NCBI GenBank assembly: GCA_026002305.1
Contig: BOBI01000027.1
Span: 1-21,133 of the forward strand
DNA: 21,133 bases
Source: Spirochaetia bacterium
GTDB taxonomy: Bacteria > Spirochaetota > Spirochaetia > Treponematales > Breznakiellaceae
Direction: 5' to 3'
Below are positions 15,531 to 21,133 of this stretch, piece after piece (position 1 is the first letter of the stretch; every line of letters starts with the position of its first letter). The notes under the pieces were generated by a model that worked only from the letters and a program-made list of their open reading frames with translations, was not told where the DNA came from and did not search any database. The translations under genes and the position numbers were made by a program.

Positions 15531-18500
15531 CTAGGGGGCACACACAACACGGAACCCAAGACTGGTGTACTTGCTGCCGGGACTGGCGTAGTTACGGTAG
15601 GCATGCTCGCATAAGGAAGCCTGGTGGGTCCAGGCGCCGCCGCGTTCAATGCGGTCCGTGCCCGACGCGACTCCCGTTGCAGGAGTTGTAGCAGTGATAG
15701 GGCCACGCAGGTCCCAGCACCATTCCGATACATTGCCTGTCATATCGAATAGCCCTTGTCCGTTTGCCGCCTTCTTTCCTACAGGATGCGCGCCATAGTT
15801 GGGATTGTTTGATGTAGGGTCGCCAGAATTATCATAATACCACGCCACATTGCCTATGGTTGAACTGCCTGAATACGTGTAATTCCACTCTGTACTACCC
15901 GGAACGCCGCCGCGAGCCGCATATTCCCATTCCGCTTCGGTTGGCAGGCGGTAACCGTCTGCCGTGCTTTTAACTTTTGCGGCATCCACATCGGTTGTGT
16001 TTGTAGAATTTTTTAGGACTATTGTGTAACCAGTATCCGCATAATACACAGGCTCTTTGCCGCTCAATACGTAACAACCGGCGATTGTGCCTGTTTTTGA
16101 TATTTTGAATACGTTGCGCACTTCGACATTGGCGATAACTTCTTCTTTGGTGTCGGGTTTTAACATTCCTTCCATCGCTTGATGCATTTCTTCCACAACA
16201 CGGTAAATGATGTTGTAGCGGCGCACATCGATTTTTTCTTGATCGGCTAGTGCTTTTGCTTTGGGTGTCGGGCGGACGTTGAACCCGATTAGGATTGCGT
16301 TTGATGCGGCGGCAAGGTTTACGTCGCCTTCGTTTATCGCGCCGGGCAGCGCCTGAATTACGTTGAGCCGTATTTCCTTTGTTGAAAGTTTTTCCAAACT
16401 TGAACGCAGGGCTTCTACGGAACCTTGTACATCGCCTTTTATAATGACTTTTAATTCCTGAATATCGCCGTCGCTTATTGTGTCGTAGAGGTTTTCCATG
16501 GTGATCTTGCGCACATTTTTAGCGTCCTCGAAGCGTTTTAATTCCTGCCTCTTGGCGGAGAATCCGCGCGCCATTTTTTCATCGTCTACAACTTGCAGAG
16601 GGTCGCCCGCATTGGGGATACCCTCAAAACCCAGTACTTCCACAGGAATGGCTGGGGTAACTTTTTCAACTTTAAGGCCTTTGTCGTTAAATATAGCGCG
16701 TACCTTGCCCGGCCAAACACCGGCAACAAAGCTGTCGCCAATTTCCAAGGTGCCTTTCTGCACAAGGATTGTGGCCACAATACCGCGGCCCGGGTCGATG
16801 CGCGATTCAAGGATTTTACCTTCCGCGCTTCGGTTATAGTTTGCTTTTAGGTCCAGTATTTCTGCCTGAAGCAATATTGCTTCTATAAGTTTGTCGATGC
16901 CTGTTTTTTTAAGCGCGGAAAGTTCCACAAACATGGTTTGCCCGCCCCATTCTTCCGGTTGAAGCCCCATTTCGGAAAGCTGGCTTTTTACCTTGTCGGG
17001 GTTTGCTTCCGGTTTGTCAACTTTGTTGACGGCAACAATTATCGGGACATCGGCTTCTTTCGCGTGGTTTATCGCCTCGATGGTTTGCGGCATTACGCCG
17101 TCGTCTGCAGCTACAACAAGCACTACAATATCCGTAACCTGCGCCCCGCGAATTCTCATTCGGGTAAAGGCTTCGTGGCCCGGCGTATCAAGAAAAGTGA
17201 TATTTCCCTTTGGCGTTTCCACCGTATAGGCGCCTATGTGTTGAGTTATGCCGCCGAATTCGCCGGCGACAACATCGGTTGTGCGGATTGCGTCCAGCAG
17301 CTTGGTCTTACCATGATCGACATGTCCCATAACCGTTACCACCGGCGGACGCGGTATCATTGATTCCGCATCGTCTTTTTCGGTTTCGATTAACGTTTCG
17401 TCGTAAAGGCTGACAATTTTTACATCGGCTCCGAATTCCGCCGCTAAAAGGGTGGCTGTTTCCGAGTCAATTTGCTGGTTTATCGAAACCATCATACCCA
17501 TGCTCATCAATTTTGCGATAAGGTCCGATGCTTTAAGGTTCATTTTACGGGCAAGCTCTGAAACCGAAATAATTTCCATTATATCAATTGATTTTGGAAC
17601 AGGATTTGCCAAAAGGGCGGCGCGTTTTTTAGTCTGAAGGAGTTTTTCCTCCATTTCCAATTCTTTATCTCTGCGCCCGTATGTGGTTTTTTTTGCTTTA
17701 AATGTGCGTTTTGCTGTTTTTCCATCCGGTAACGGTAGTGGAGGCGGGGCTCCGGGACGCTGTTGTCCTCCGGATCTTCCCGCAAATCCGCCGCCTGTTC
17801 TTGGCTGGTAACCGCCGGGGCCGCCTGTGTGCGGTGTAAACCCGCCTTGTCGCCCTTGGTAGCCGCTACCTGCGCCGGGGCCGCCTGTGTGCGGCGTAAA
17901 CCCGCCTTGCCGTCCTTGATAACCGCCGCCGCCTTGGTATCCGCCGCCAGTGCCGGGGCCGCCTGTGCGTGGGGTAAACCCACCTTGCCGTCCTTGATAA
18001 CCGCCGCCACCTTGGTAGCCGCCGCCAGCGCCGGGACCGCCTGTGCGCGGGGTAAATCCGCCCTGCCGTCCTTGATAACCGCCGCCGCCTTGTCCGGTTC
18101 CACCGCCGGGAGTTGTTCCCGGTGTGCCGCCTGATTGCGGGCCGTTGCGGTTGGCACGGTAGGTTGCGGGGCGTCTCTCGCTGTTTTCAGAACGCGGCGG
18201 TTTTTGCCCGATAAATTTGCCGCCTACACGTCCGGCCTGCACGGCGGGGCGCTTATTTTGCGGAACATAAGAGACAATACCGGATTTTGTTTCTGTGGAA
18301 GATGTCGCAGTTTCTTTTGACTCATTTTCAGCTACCCCTTCCGGCGGGGCAGTTTGTGGGGTAGTTTCGATAACGGGCGCCTCGGCCTGTGTTACCAGTA
18401 CCGCCGGTTCGTTTGGGAAAACTTCGGGGGCAGACGGCTCTTGCTCAATAGCCGCCGGTGGCGCACTTTCATCAGGATTAGCAACAACCTTGCTCGGTTT

Positions 18501-18719
18501 TGACGGTTTAGCAGATACCTCCGGGGTGTTTTCCGCGTGAGCATCGACCGGCGCCGTGTTTTTCTTTTTGACAATAACGACTTTCTTTTCAGACACATCG
18601 GACTGTACTCCGCCTTCTTCCTGATCCTTTGTCAACGCGGCTGATGTTGCCGGTTTGTCTTTGGATTTTTTGATCAGCACCACTTTGGGTTTGTTAATGT
18701 TGTCAGTATCCTGCGCCAT
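15531..18719 (-). CDS. infB: translation initiation factor IF-2 fused to a partial FGE/SUMF1-like domain
   Basis: IF-2 is the GTPase that brings initiator fMet-tRNA to the 30S subunit. Residues 1-180 form a charged N-region and about 195-325 a Gly-rich linker; IF2_N lies at 378-432. The G domain has GHVDHGKT (465-472), DTPGHEAF (511-518) and NKVD (565-568); domain II and C1 follow, then the beginning of C2 (about 863-888, up to '[10 protein letters not shown]'). At residue 889 (about nt 16057) the IF-2 sequence ends, and about 70 C2 residues needed to hold the fMet acceptor end are missing. Residues 889-1062 read as the later two-thirds of an FGE-sulfatase domain: [26 protein letters not shown] (923-938), [12 protein letters not shown] (989-1000), RGGAW (1026-1030), GFRVV (1055-1059). 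Only one Cys (1037) lies in the catalytic region, so formylglycine-generating activity is unlikely. AGGAAGGA precedes the ATG; nusA lies 18 nt upstream. Real fusion or assembly chimera is unresolved. Confidence 0.9.
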   Translation of the reverse strand: MAQDTDNINKPKVVLIKKSKDKPATSAALTKDQEEGGVQSDVSEKKVVIVKKKNTAPVDAHAENTPEVSAKPSKPSKVVANPDESAPPAAIEQEPSAPEVFPNEPAVLVTQAEAPVIETTPQTAPPEGVAENESKETATSSTETKSGIVSYVPQNKRPAVQAGRVGGKFIGQKPPRSENSERRPATYRANRNGPQSGGTPGTTPGGGTGQGGGGYQGRQGGFTPRTGGPGAGGGYQGGGGYQGRQGGFTPRTGGPGTGGGYQGGGGYQGRQGGFTPHTGGPGAGSGYQGRQGGFTPHTGGPGGYQPRTGGGFAGRSGGQQRPGAPPPLPLPDGKTAKRTFKAKKTTYGRRDKELEMEEKLLQTKKRAALLANPVPKSIDIMEIISVSELARKMNLKASDLIAKLMSMGMMVSINQQIDSETATLLAAEFGADVKIVSLYDETLIETEKDDAESMIPRPPVVTVMGHVDHGKTKLLDAIRTTDVVAGEFGGITQHIGAYTVETPKGNITFLDTPGHEAFTRMRIRGAQVTDIVVLVVAADDGVMPQTIEAINHAKEADVPIIVAVNKVDKPEANPDKVKSQLSEMGLQPEEWGGQTMFVELSALKKTGIDKLIEAILLQAEILDLKANYNRSAEGKILESRIDPGRGIVATILVQKGTLEIGDSFVAGVWPGKVRAIFNDKGLKVEKVTPAIPVEVLGFEGIPNAGDPLQVVDDEKMARGFSAKRQELKRFEDAKNVRKITMENLYDTISDGDIQELKVIIKGDVQGSVEALRSSLEKLSTKEIRLNVIQALPGAINEGDVNLAAASNAILIGFNVRPTPKAKALADQEKIDVRRYNIIYRVVEEMHQAMEGMLKPDTKEEVIANVEVRNVFKISKTGTIAGCYVLSGKEPVYYADTGYTIVLKNSTNTTDVDAAKVKSTADGYRLPTEAEWEYAARGGVPGSTEWNYTYSGSSTIGNVAWYYDNSGDPTSNNPNYGAHPVGKKAANGQGLFDMTGNVSEWCWDLRGPITATTPATGVASGTDRIERGGAWTHQASLCEHAYRNYASPGSKYTSLGFRVVCAP
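17811..18077 (-). repeat. 78-bp tandem repeats coding the Gly-rich IF-2 linker
   Basis: Residues 215-303 contain four units starting [10 protein letters not shown](R/H)TGGPG. The first two are full 26-residue units (215-240 and 241-266) and the last two are shortened (20 and 17 residues). The region lies between the N-terminal charged segment and the IF2_N domain. Length variation here would be in frame and probably tolerated. Confidence 0.9.
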
Positions 18720-18737
18720 TTTCCTTCCTATTAAAAA

Positions 18738-20222
18738 CTATTCTTCATCCTGAAAACTAATACCCACACCGCAAGCAGGACAATTTGTCATGTCCGCTGT
18801 TATCCGCGCGCCACATTCAGGACATTCGTATTCTTCTTCATCTTCTTCGGTTTCCGCTTCAGACTCATTTTTACCCTGATCACCGGCAAATTCTTCTTCG
18901 CTATCTTCAACATCGTCGGCTTCTTCATCTTCAACCACAATCTCGACATTTTCTTCGATAAGCGAGCGAAGCGCCGCAATCTGTTCGGCTGTAATCCCTT
19001 TGATTGCGGTTAAGGCCTCGTTATCTTTGTTCAGGAAATCTTCGATGAACTCAATATCGTTTTCAAGCAATAAGGCGACAACCGCTTCGTCAACGCCATG
19101 CAGATCGGAAATCCGCGAAAACTCCTCGTCGTCGGTGAACAACTGATCAAATCCCCGCCGCCTATCCGCTGAAATTTCCATTTCCTCAAATTGAGCGGCG
19201 GTTTTTACATCAATATTCCAGTCGGCAAGGCGGTTTGCAAGGCGCACATTAAGCCCCTGCTTGCCTATTGCCAAAGATAGTTGACTGTCGTGGACCACGG
19301 CAAGTGCGTGGTGTTTACCCTCGTCAAGAATGATTACATCCTGAATTTCCGCCGGAGACAGCGCGTTCTTAATAAAGTGCTGCGGGTTGGGATCGTATTT
19401 CAGAACATCAATTTTTTCACCTTCAAGCTCGCGGATAATCGCCTGAATTCTTACACCTTTTATGCCAACGCAAGCGCCCACAGGATCAATGTCATCCTTT
19501 GTTGAATAAACAGCCAGCTTTGTGCGGTAGCCCGGCTCGCGGACAATTTTGTGAATCTCGATAACCTTGTCATAAACCTCGGGAACCTCAAGCTCAAAAA
19601 TCGCCCGTACAAATTCAGTATGGGTACGTGAAAGCACCACCTGAAGCCCCGTCGGTGTTTTTTCAACTTTGTAAATAAGCGCCTTGATACGGTCGTTTAC
19701 ATGGTAAATTTCACGCGGGGACTGAAATTTCTTTGGCAAAACACCTTCAATCTTGCCTAAATTGACATAAATCGTGCCGTTTCGTTCACGCTGATAGTAA
19801 CCGATGATTATTTCGCCCTCTTTATCCTTGTATTCGGAATATAAACTGTCCTTACGAATATCCCGAATATATTGATTCGCCGTTTGCTTGGCGCTTGCAA
19901 TGGCGCGCCGCCCGAAATCCACCGGATCAAGCTCAATTAAAATCTCGTCGCCTTCTTCCGCTTCGGGGGCCAGCTCCCGCGCCTCCGATAGTTCAAGCTC
20001 TGTAACCGGATCAAAAACGCCGTCCACAATTTGCTTTTTTGCAAGAATGGTAACCTTTGTGTTGTCGTCAGAAAAACGAACAACCGCGTTATTACTATCC
20101 TCACCGAAACGCCGCTTGTAGGCCGAAATCAACGTGTTTTCTACAATTTGAATCGCCAGTTCCTGTGAAATATTACGCTCCTGAATAATCTGCTGAATAG
20201 CAGCCGAAACATCCTTAGCCAT
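18738..20222 (-). CDS. nusA: transcription termination/antitermination factor NusA with C-terminal zinc ribbon
   Basis: NusA binds RNA polymerase and nascent RNA and modulates pausing, termination and antitermination. I place the start at the ATG at 20222, which overlaps the rimP stop in TAATG and gives MAKDVSAAIQQ, the expected family start; an upstream in-frame ATG at 20261 lies inside rimP and is disfavoured. The 494 aa comprise the RNAP-binding domain (about 1-125), S1 (about 130-200), and KH1 and KH2, with 'GACVGIKGVRIQAI' and 'SLAIGKQGLNVRLANRLADW'. Helix-hairpin-helix-like 'LHGVDEAVVALLLENDIEFIEDFL' follows. An acidic linker then leads to CPECGARITADMTNCPACG near the end, a four-Cys zinc-ribbon motif not part of the classical enterobacterial NusA. 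Confidence 0.95.
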   Translation of the reverse strand: MAKDVSAAIQQIIQERNISQELAIQIVENTLISAYKRRFGEDSNNAVVRFSDDNTKVTILAKKQIVDGVFDPVTELELSEARELAPEAEEGDEILIELDPVDFGRRAIASAKQTANQYIRDIRKDSLYSEYKDKEGEIIIGYYQRERNGTIYVNLGKIEGVLPKKFQSPREIYHVNDRIKALIYKVEKTPTGLQVVLSRTHTEFVRAIFELEVPEVYDKVIEIHKIVREPGYRTKLAVYSTKDDIDPVGACVGIKGVRIQAIIRELEGEKIDVLKYDPNPQHFIKNALSPAEIQDVIILDEGKHHALAVVHDSQLSLAIGKQGLNVRLANRLADWNIDVKTAAQFEEMEISADRRRGFDQLFTDDEEFSRISDLHGVDEAVVALLLENDIEFIEDFLNKDNEALTAIKGITAEQIAALRSLIEENVEIVVEDEEADDVEDSEEEFAGDQGKNESEAETEEDEEEYECPECGARITADMTNCPACGVGISFQDEE

Positions 20223-20701
20223 TACAGAGCCGCCTCTTCCACTGCCTTTGCAGAGGAGCAAAGTCTTGCTTTTGCAATCTTATCGTAAGTAAGATTCATA
20301 GTTTTCTCTCCCGTTTTTAAAATAATATTTGACTGCGATACCTCGGCAAGTGTACCCGATACCCAGTCGGAAACATCAACAATATAACAGCGAACCGTCC
20401 GTCCAATGTAATGAACAAATTCGCTCCCGTCCTTTATCACCCTGTCAATACCGGGCGAAGCCACCTCCATATAGACATCCTTGCCGCCAAAAGCAAGGTC
20501 AAGACGGGGAAGCAGGGCGCGATGCACCATGGAGCAATCTTTCGTGCCCACATCCGCGCCATTCTTGTAAATTACAAGCCGAACCTGCACCCTGCTTTTT
20601 TGGTGCGAAACCACGAGTTCCAACAGCACCATTCCCAAGGCGCGGACAATCCCGTCCAGCGAATCAAACAAAGGGTCTGCCACCCTAGGCGTCCAACGCA
20701 A
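20222..20701 (-). CDS. rimP: ribosome maturation factor RimP (TTG start)
   Basis: RimP assists maturation of the 30S subunit. With TTG at 20701 as start the protein has 159 aa, the normal family size, and begins (M)RWTPRVADPLFDSLDGIV. GGAG (20710-20707 region) lies 6 nt before this TTG. The frame stays open further upstream to an ATG at 20899, but that extension would run through the promoter, the terminator-like hairpin and a palindrome. Family features include 'LGMVLLELVVSHQKS', 'VYMEVASPGIDRVIKDGSEFVHYIGR' (the ASPG-D-R-L/V core) and the C-terminal Sm-like domain. It is the first gene of rimP-nusA-infB, with its TAA overlapping the nusA ATG. Confidence 0.9.
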   Translation of the reverse strand: MRWTPRVADPLFDSLDGIVRALGMVLLELVVSHQKSRVQVRLVIYKNGADVGTKDCSMVHRALLPRLDLAFGGKDVYMEVASPGIDRVIKDGSEFVHYIGRTVRCYIVDVSDWVSGTLAEVSQSNIILKTGEKTMNLTYDKIAKARLCSSAKAVEEAAL

Positions 20702-20710
20702 AATGCTCTC
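20702..20710 (-). promoter_or_regulatory. rimP ribosome-binding site deciding a TTG start
   Basis: GGAGAG follows immediately after the T-run of the leader hairpin and stands 6 nt (from GGAG) before TTG at 20701. No ATG or GTG in frame is better placed. Because the site touches the T-run, anything stabilising the hairpin or pausing polymerase there could affect both termination and translation. Confidence 0.75.
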
Positions 20711-20711
20711 C

Positions 20712-20741
20712 AAAAAAAAAGGGCCGTCCGAAGCGCCCTTT
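20712..20741 (-). terminator. terminator-like hairpin in the rimP leader (putative attenuator)
   Basis: On the minus strand AAAGGGC (20741-20735) pairs with GCCCTTT (20724-20718). Inside it a C(TTCG)G tetraloop (20733-20728), a specially stable RNA loop, caps the stem, with a small mismatch/bulge between. Nine T follow (20720-20712), then directly the rimP ribosome-binding site. On the plus strand there is no comparable T-run, so it is directional. It lies between the mapped-by-eye promoter and the first gene of the operon. Confidence 0.75.
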
Positions 20742-20773
20742 CTAACTTCCCCAATTCTAATGTCTACACCCCC

Positions 20774-20802
20774 AATATAAATTTTACACGGGGTTGTGTC
20801 AA
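20774..20802 (-). promoter_or_regulatory. sigma70-type promoter of rimP-nusA-infB
   Basis: A perfect -35 TTGACA (20802-20797), a 17-nt spacer and a -10 TATATT (20779-20774) lie on the minus strand. Transcription would start near 20767, giving a leader of about 66 nt that contains the hairpin at 20712-20741. Confidence 0.8.
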
Positions 20803-20855
20803 GCGGTCGCAATGTGTCATCAGCAATTTTACTTTTAACCACAAATTGAAATTTG

Positions 20856-20866
20856 GTGCCAGGCAC
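20856..20866. repeat. GTGCCAGGCAC palindrome
   Basis: GTGCC-A-GGCAC, the same motif type as at 15354 (GTGCC-T-GGCAC) and close to the tip of the hairpin at 1963-1996. It lies about 54 bp upstream of the rimP promoter -35. On the minus strand it is preceded by five A. Confidence 0.65.
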
Positions 20867-20915
20867 AGTTTTTGAGCTTGGAACACAGGCTGTAAACAAT
20901 ATTTTCGGTATTTAC

Positions 20916-20996
20916 CGCTCCAAGCACTCCGGTTTCTGCCTCTTTGACCACCACCCGCCTTTCTAAACAACAGCAGAAACCGGAGTGCTTGGAGCG
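20916..20996. repeat. 24-bp perfect inverted repeat with 33-nt loop
   Basis: Arms 20916-20939 (CGCTCCAAGCACTCCGG...) and 20973-20996 are exact reverse complements over 24 bp. The loop 20940-20972 together with the inner end of the right arm contains dispersed repeat copy E. It lies between two divergent promoters, and no terminator-type T-run follows. A miniature mobile or extragenic repeat element, or a structured RNA, are possible. Confidence 0.85.
20948..20979 (-). repeat. dispersed repeat, copy E
   Basis: On the minus strand it starts TTTCTGCTG, has TTGTTTAGAAAGGCGGG in the middle and ends GTGGTGG. It is preceded on the plus strand by CTTTGACC (20942-20949), which also precedes copy D at the same offset, so D and E align without gaps over 38 nt. 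Confidence 0.65.
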
Positions 20997-21028
20997 CCGA
21001 GTTTCTACCGGGTTTTTGCAAATTTTAC

Positions 21029-21057
21029 TTGTTTTTTATTAAATTTGTGCCTATACT
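21029..21057 (+). promoter_or_regulatory. promoter of the plus-strand gene at the window end
   Basis: TTGTTT (21029-21034), a 17-nt spacer and TATACT (21052-21057), a good -10 with a moderate -35, lie 53 nt before the ATG at 21111. The region is divergent from the rimP operon. Confidence 0.6.
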
Positions 21058-21110
21058 AACAGCATACACCAATGGTTTACACCCGGGGATTTGTTCATTC
21101 TGGAGATCTT

Positions 21111-21133
21111 ATGAAGAAATTTTTATTAGCAAT
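21111..21133 (+). CDS. start of a gene cut by the window end
   Basis: The ATG at 21111 has GGAGA 5 nt upstream (21102-21106) and a promoter before that. The seven complete codons read MKKFLLA, typical of the first residues of a signal peptide or membrane protein. The product cannot be identified from this. Confidence 0.6.

Noticed and set aside
15531..16057. A separate FGE-like gene starting inside infB
   Set aside because: The frame is continuous with IF-2, the N-terminal third of the domain is missing, and no start codon with ribosome-binding site is seen near the junction.
17579..18157. Long Ala-rich open frames on both strands across the infB linker
   Set aside because: Shadows of the GC-rich tandem repeat in infB; the IF-2 frame explains the sequence.
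20223..20261. NusA start at the upstream ATG (20261)
   Set aside because: It would overlap rimP by 40 nt and add 13 residues not typical of NusA; the TAATG overlap at 20222 is the classic coupled start.
20712..20741. A metabolite riboswitch in the rimP leader
   Set aside because: The leader is only about 66 nt and is nearly filled by the terminator hairpin; there is no room for a recognisable aptamer.
20764..21021. Minus-strand frame across the divergent intergenic region
   Set aside because: It runs through the 24-bp inverted repeat and the rimP promoter; no family resemblance and no ribosome-binding site.

Overview
The window looks like part of a spirochaete chromosome, most probably a Treponema-type organism. 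This is inferred from the family mix and was not tested by any search. It carries an adjacent TIGR03545/TIGR03546 pair, a lipoprotein built of chitobiase-C-terminal-like repeats, an FGE/SUMF1-like module of the 'EPVYY ... [16 protein letters not shown]' type, and moderate GC with many short palindromic extragenic elements.

Layout. (1) 1-255: the end of an unidentified reading frame, then (2) a 548-aa repeat lipoprotein (256-1902) closed by two back-to-back hairpins (1924-1996). (3) 2091-11798, plus strand: a tightly packed probable operon yajC-secD-secF-secA-(membrane spermidine-synthase-like protein)-dus, with gaps of 70, -4, 10, 12 and -1 nt. YajC, SecD, SecF and the SecA ATPase belong to one export machine; the last two genes are passengers of unclear connection. 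A hairpin at 11807-11848 separates this operon from the convergent genes that follow. (4) 11864-14571, minus strand: a TIGR03545-like membrane-anchored large protein and its usual partner, the small membrane protein TIGR03546. (5) 14572-15530: about 950 bp without a convincing gene, filled with short dispersed repeats, palindromes and a strong minus-strand terminator. (6) 15531-20701, minus strand: rimP-nusA-infB, the translation/transcription factor operon, with a good sigma70-type promoter (20774-20802), a terminator-like hairpin in the leader and a TTG start for rimP. (7) 20803-21110: a divergent intergenic region with a 24-bp perfect inverted repeat, a promoter, and the first codons of a plus-strand gene (21111).

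The most striking observation is in infB. The reading frame is normal IF-2 through the N-domain, Gly-rich linker, G domain, domain II and C1, then leaves the IF-2 sequence about 25 residues into the C-terminal C2 (initiator-tRNA-binding) domain. Without any stop it continues as the C-terminal two-thirds of an FGE/SUMF1-like domain, and the genes normally found after infB (rbfA, truB and so on) are absent. This is either a real gene fusion or rearrangement with large consequences for initiator-tRNA binding, or an assembly chimera joined at a Ser-Gly-Lys shared by both families. Second in interest are the putative attenuator in the rimP leader and a family of about 32-nt dispersed repeats. One copy of that family lies inside the 24-bp inverted repeat.
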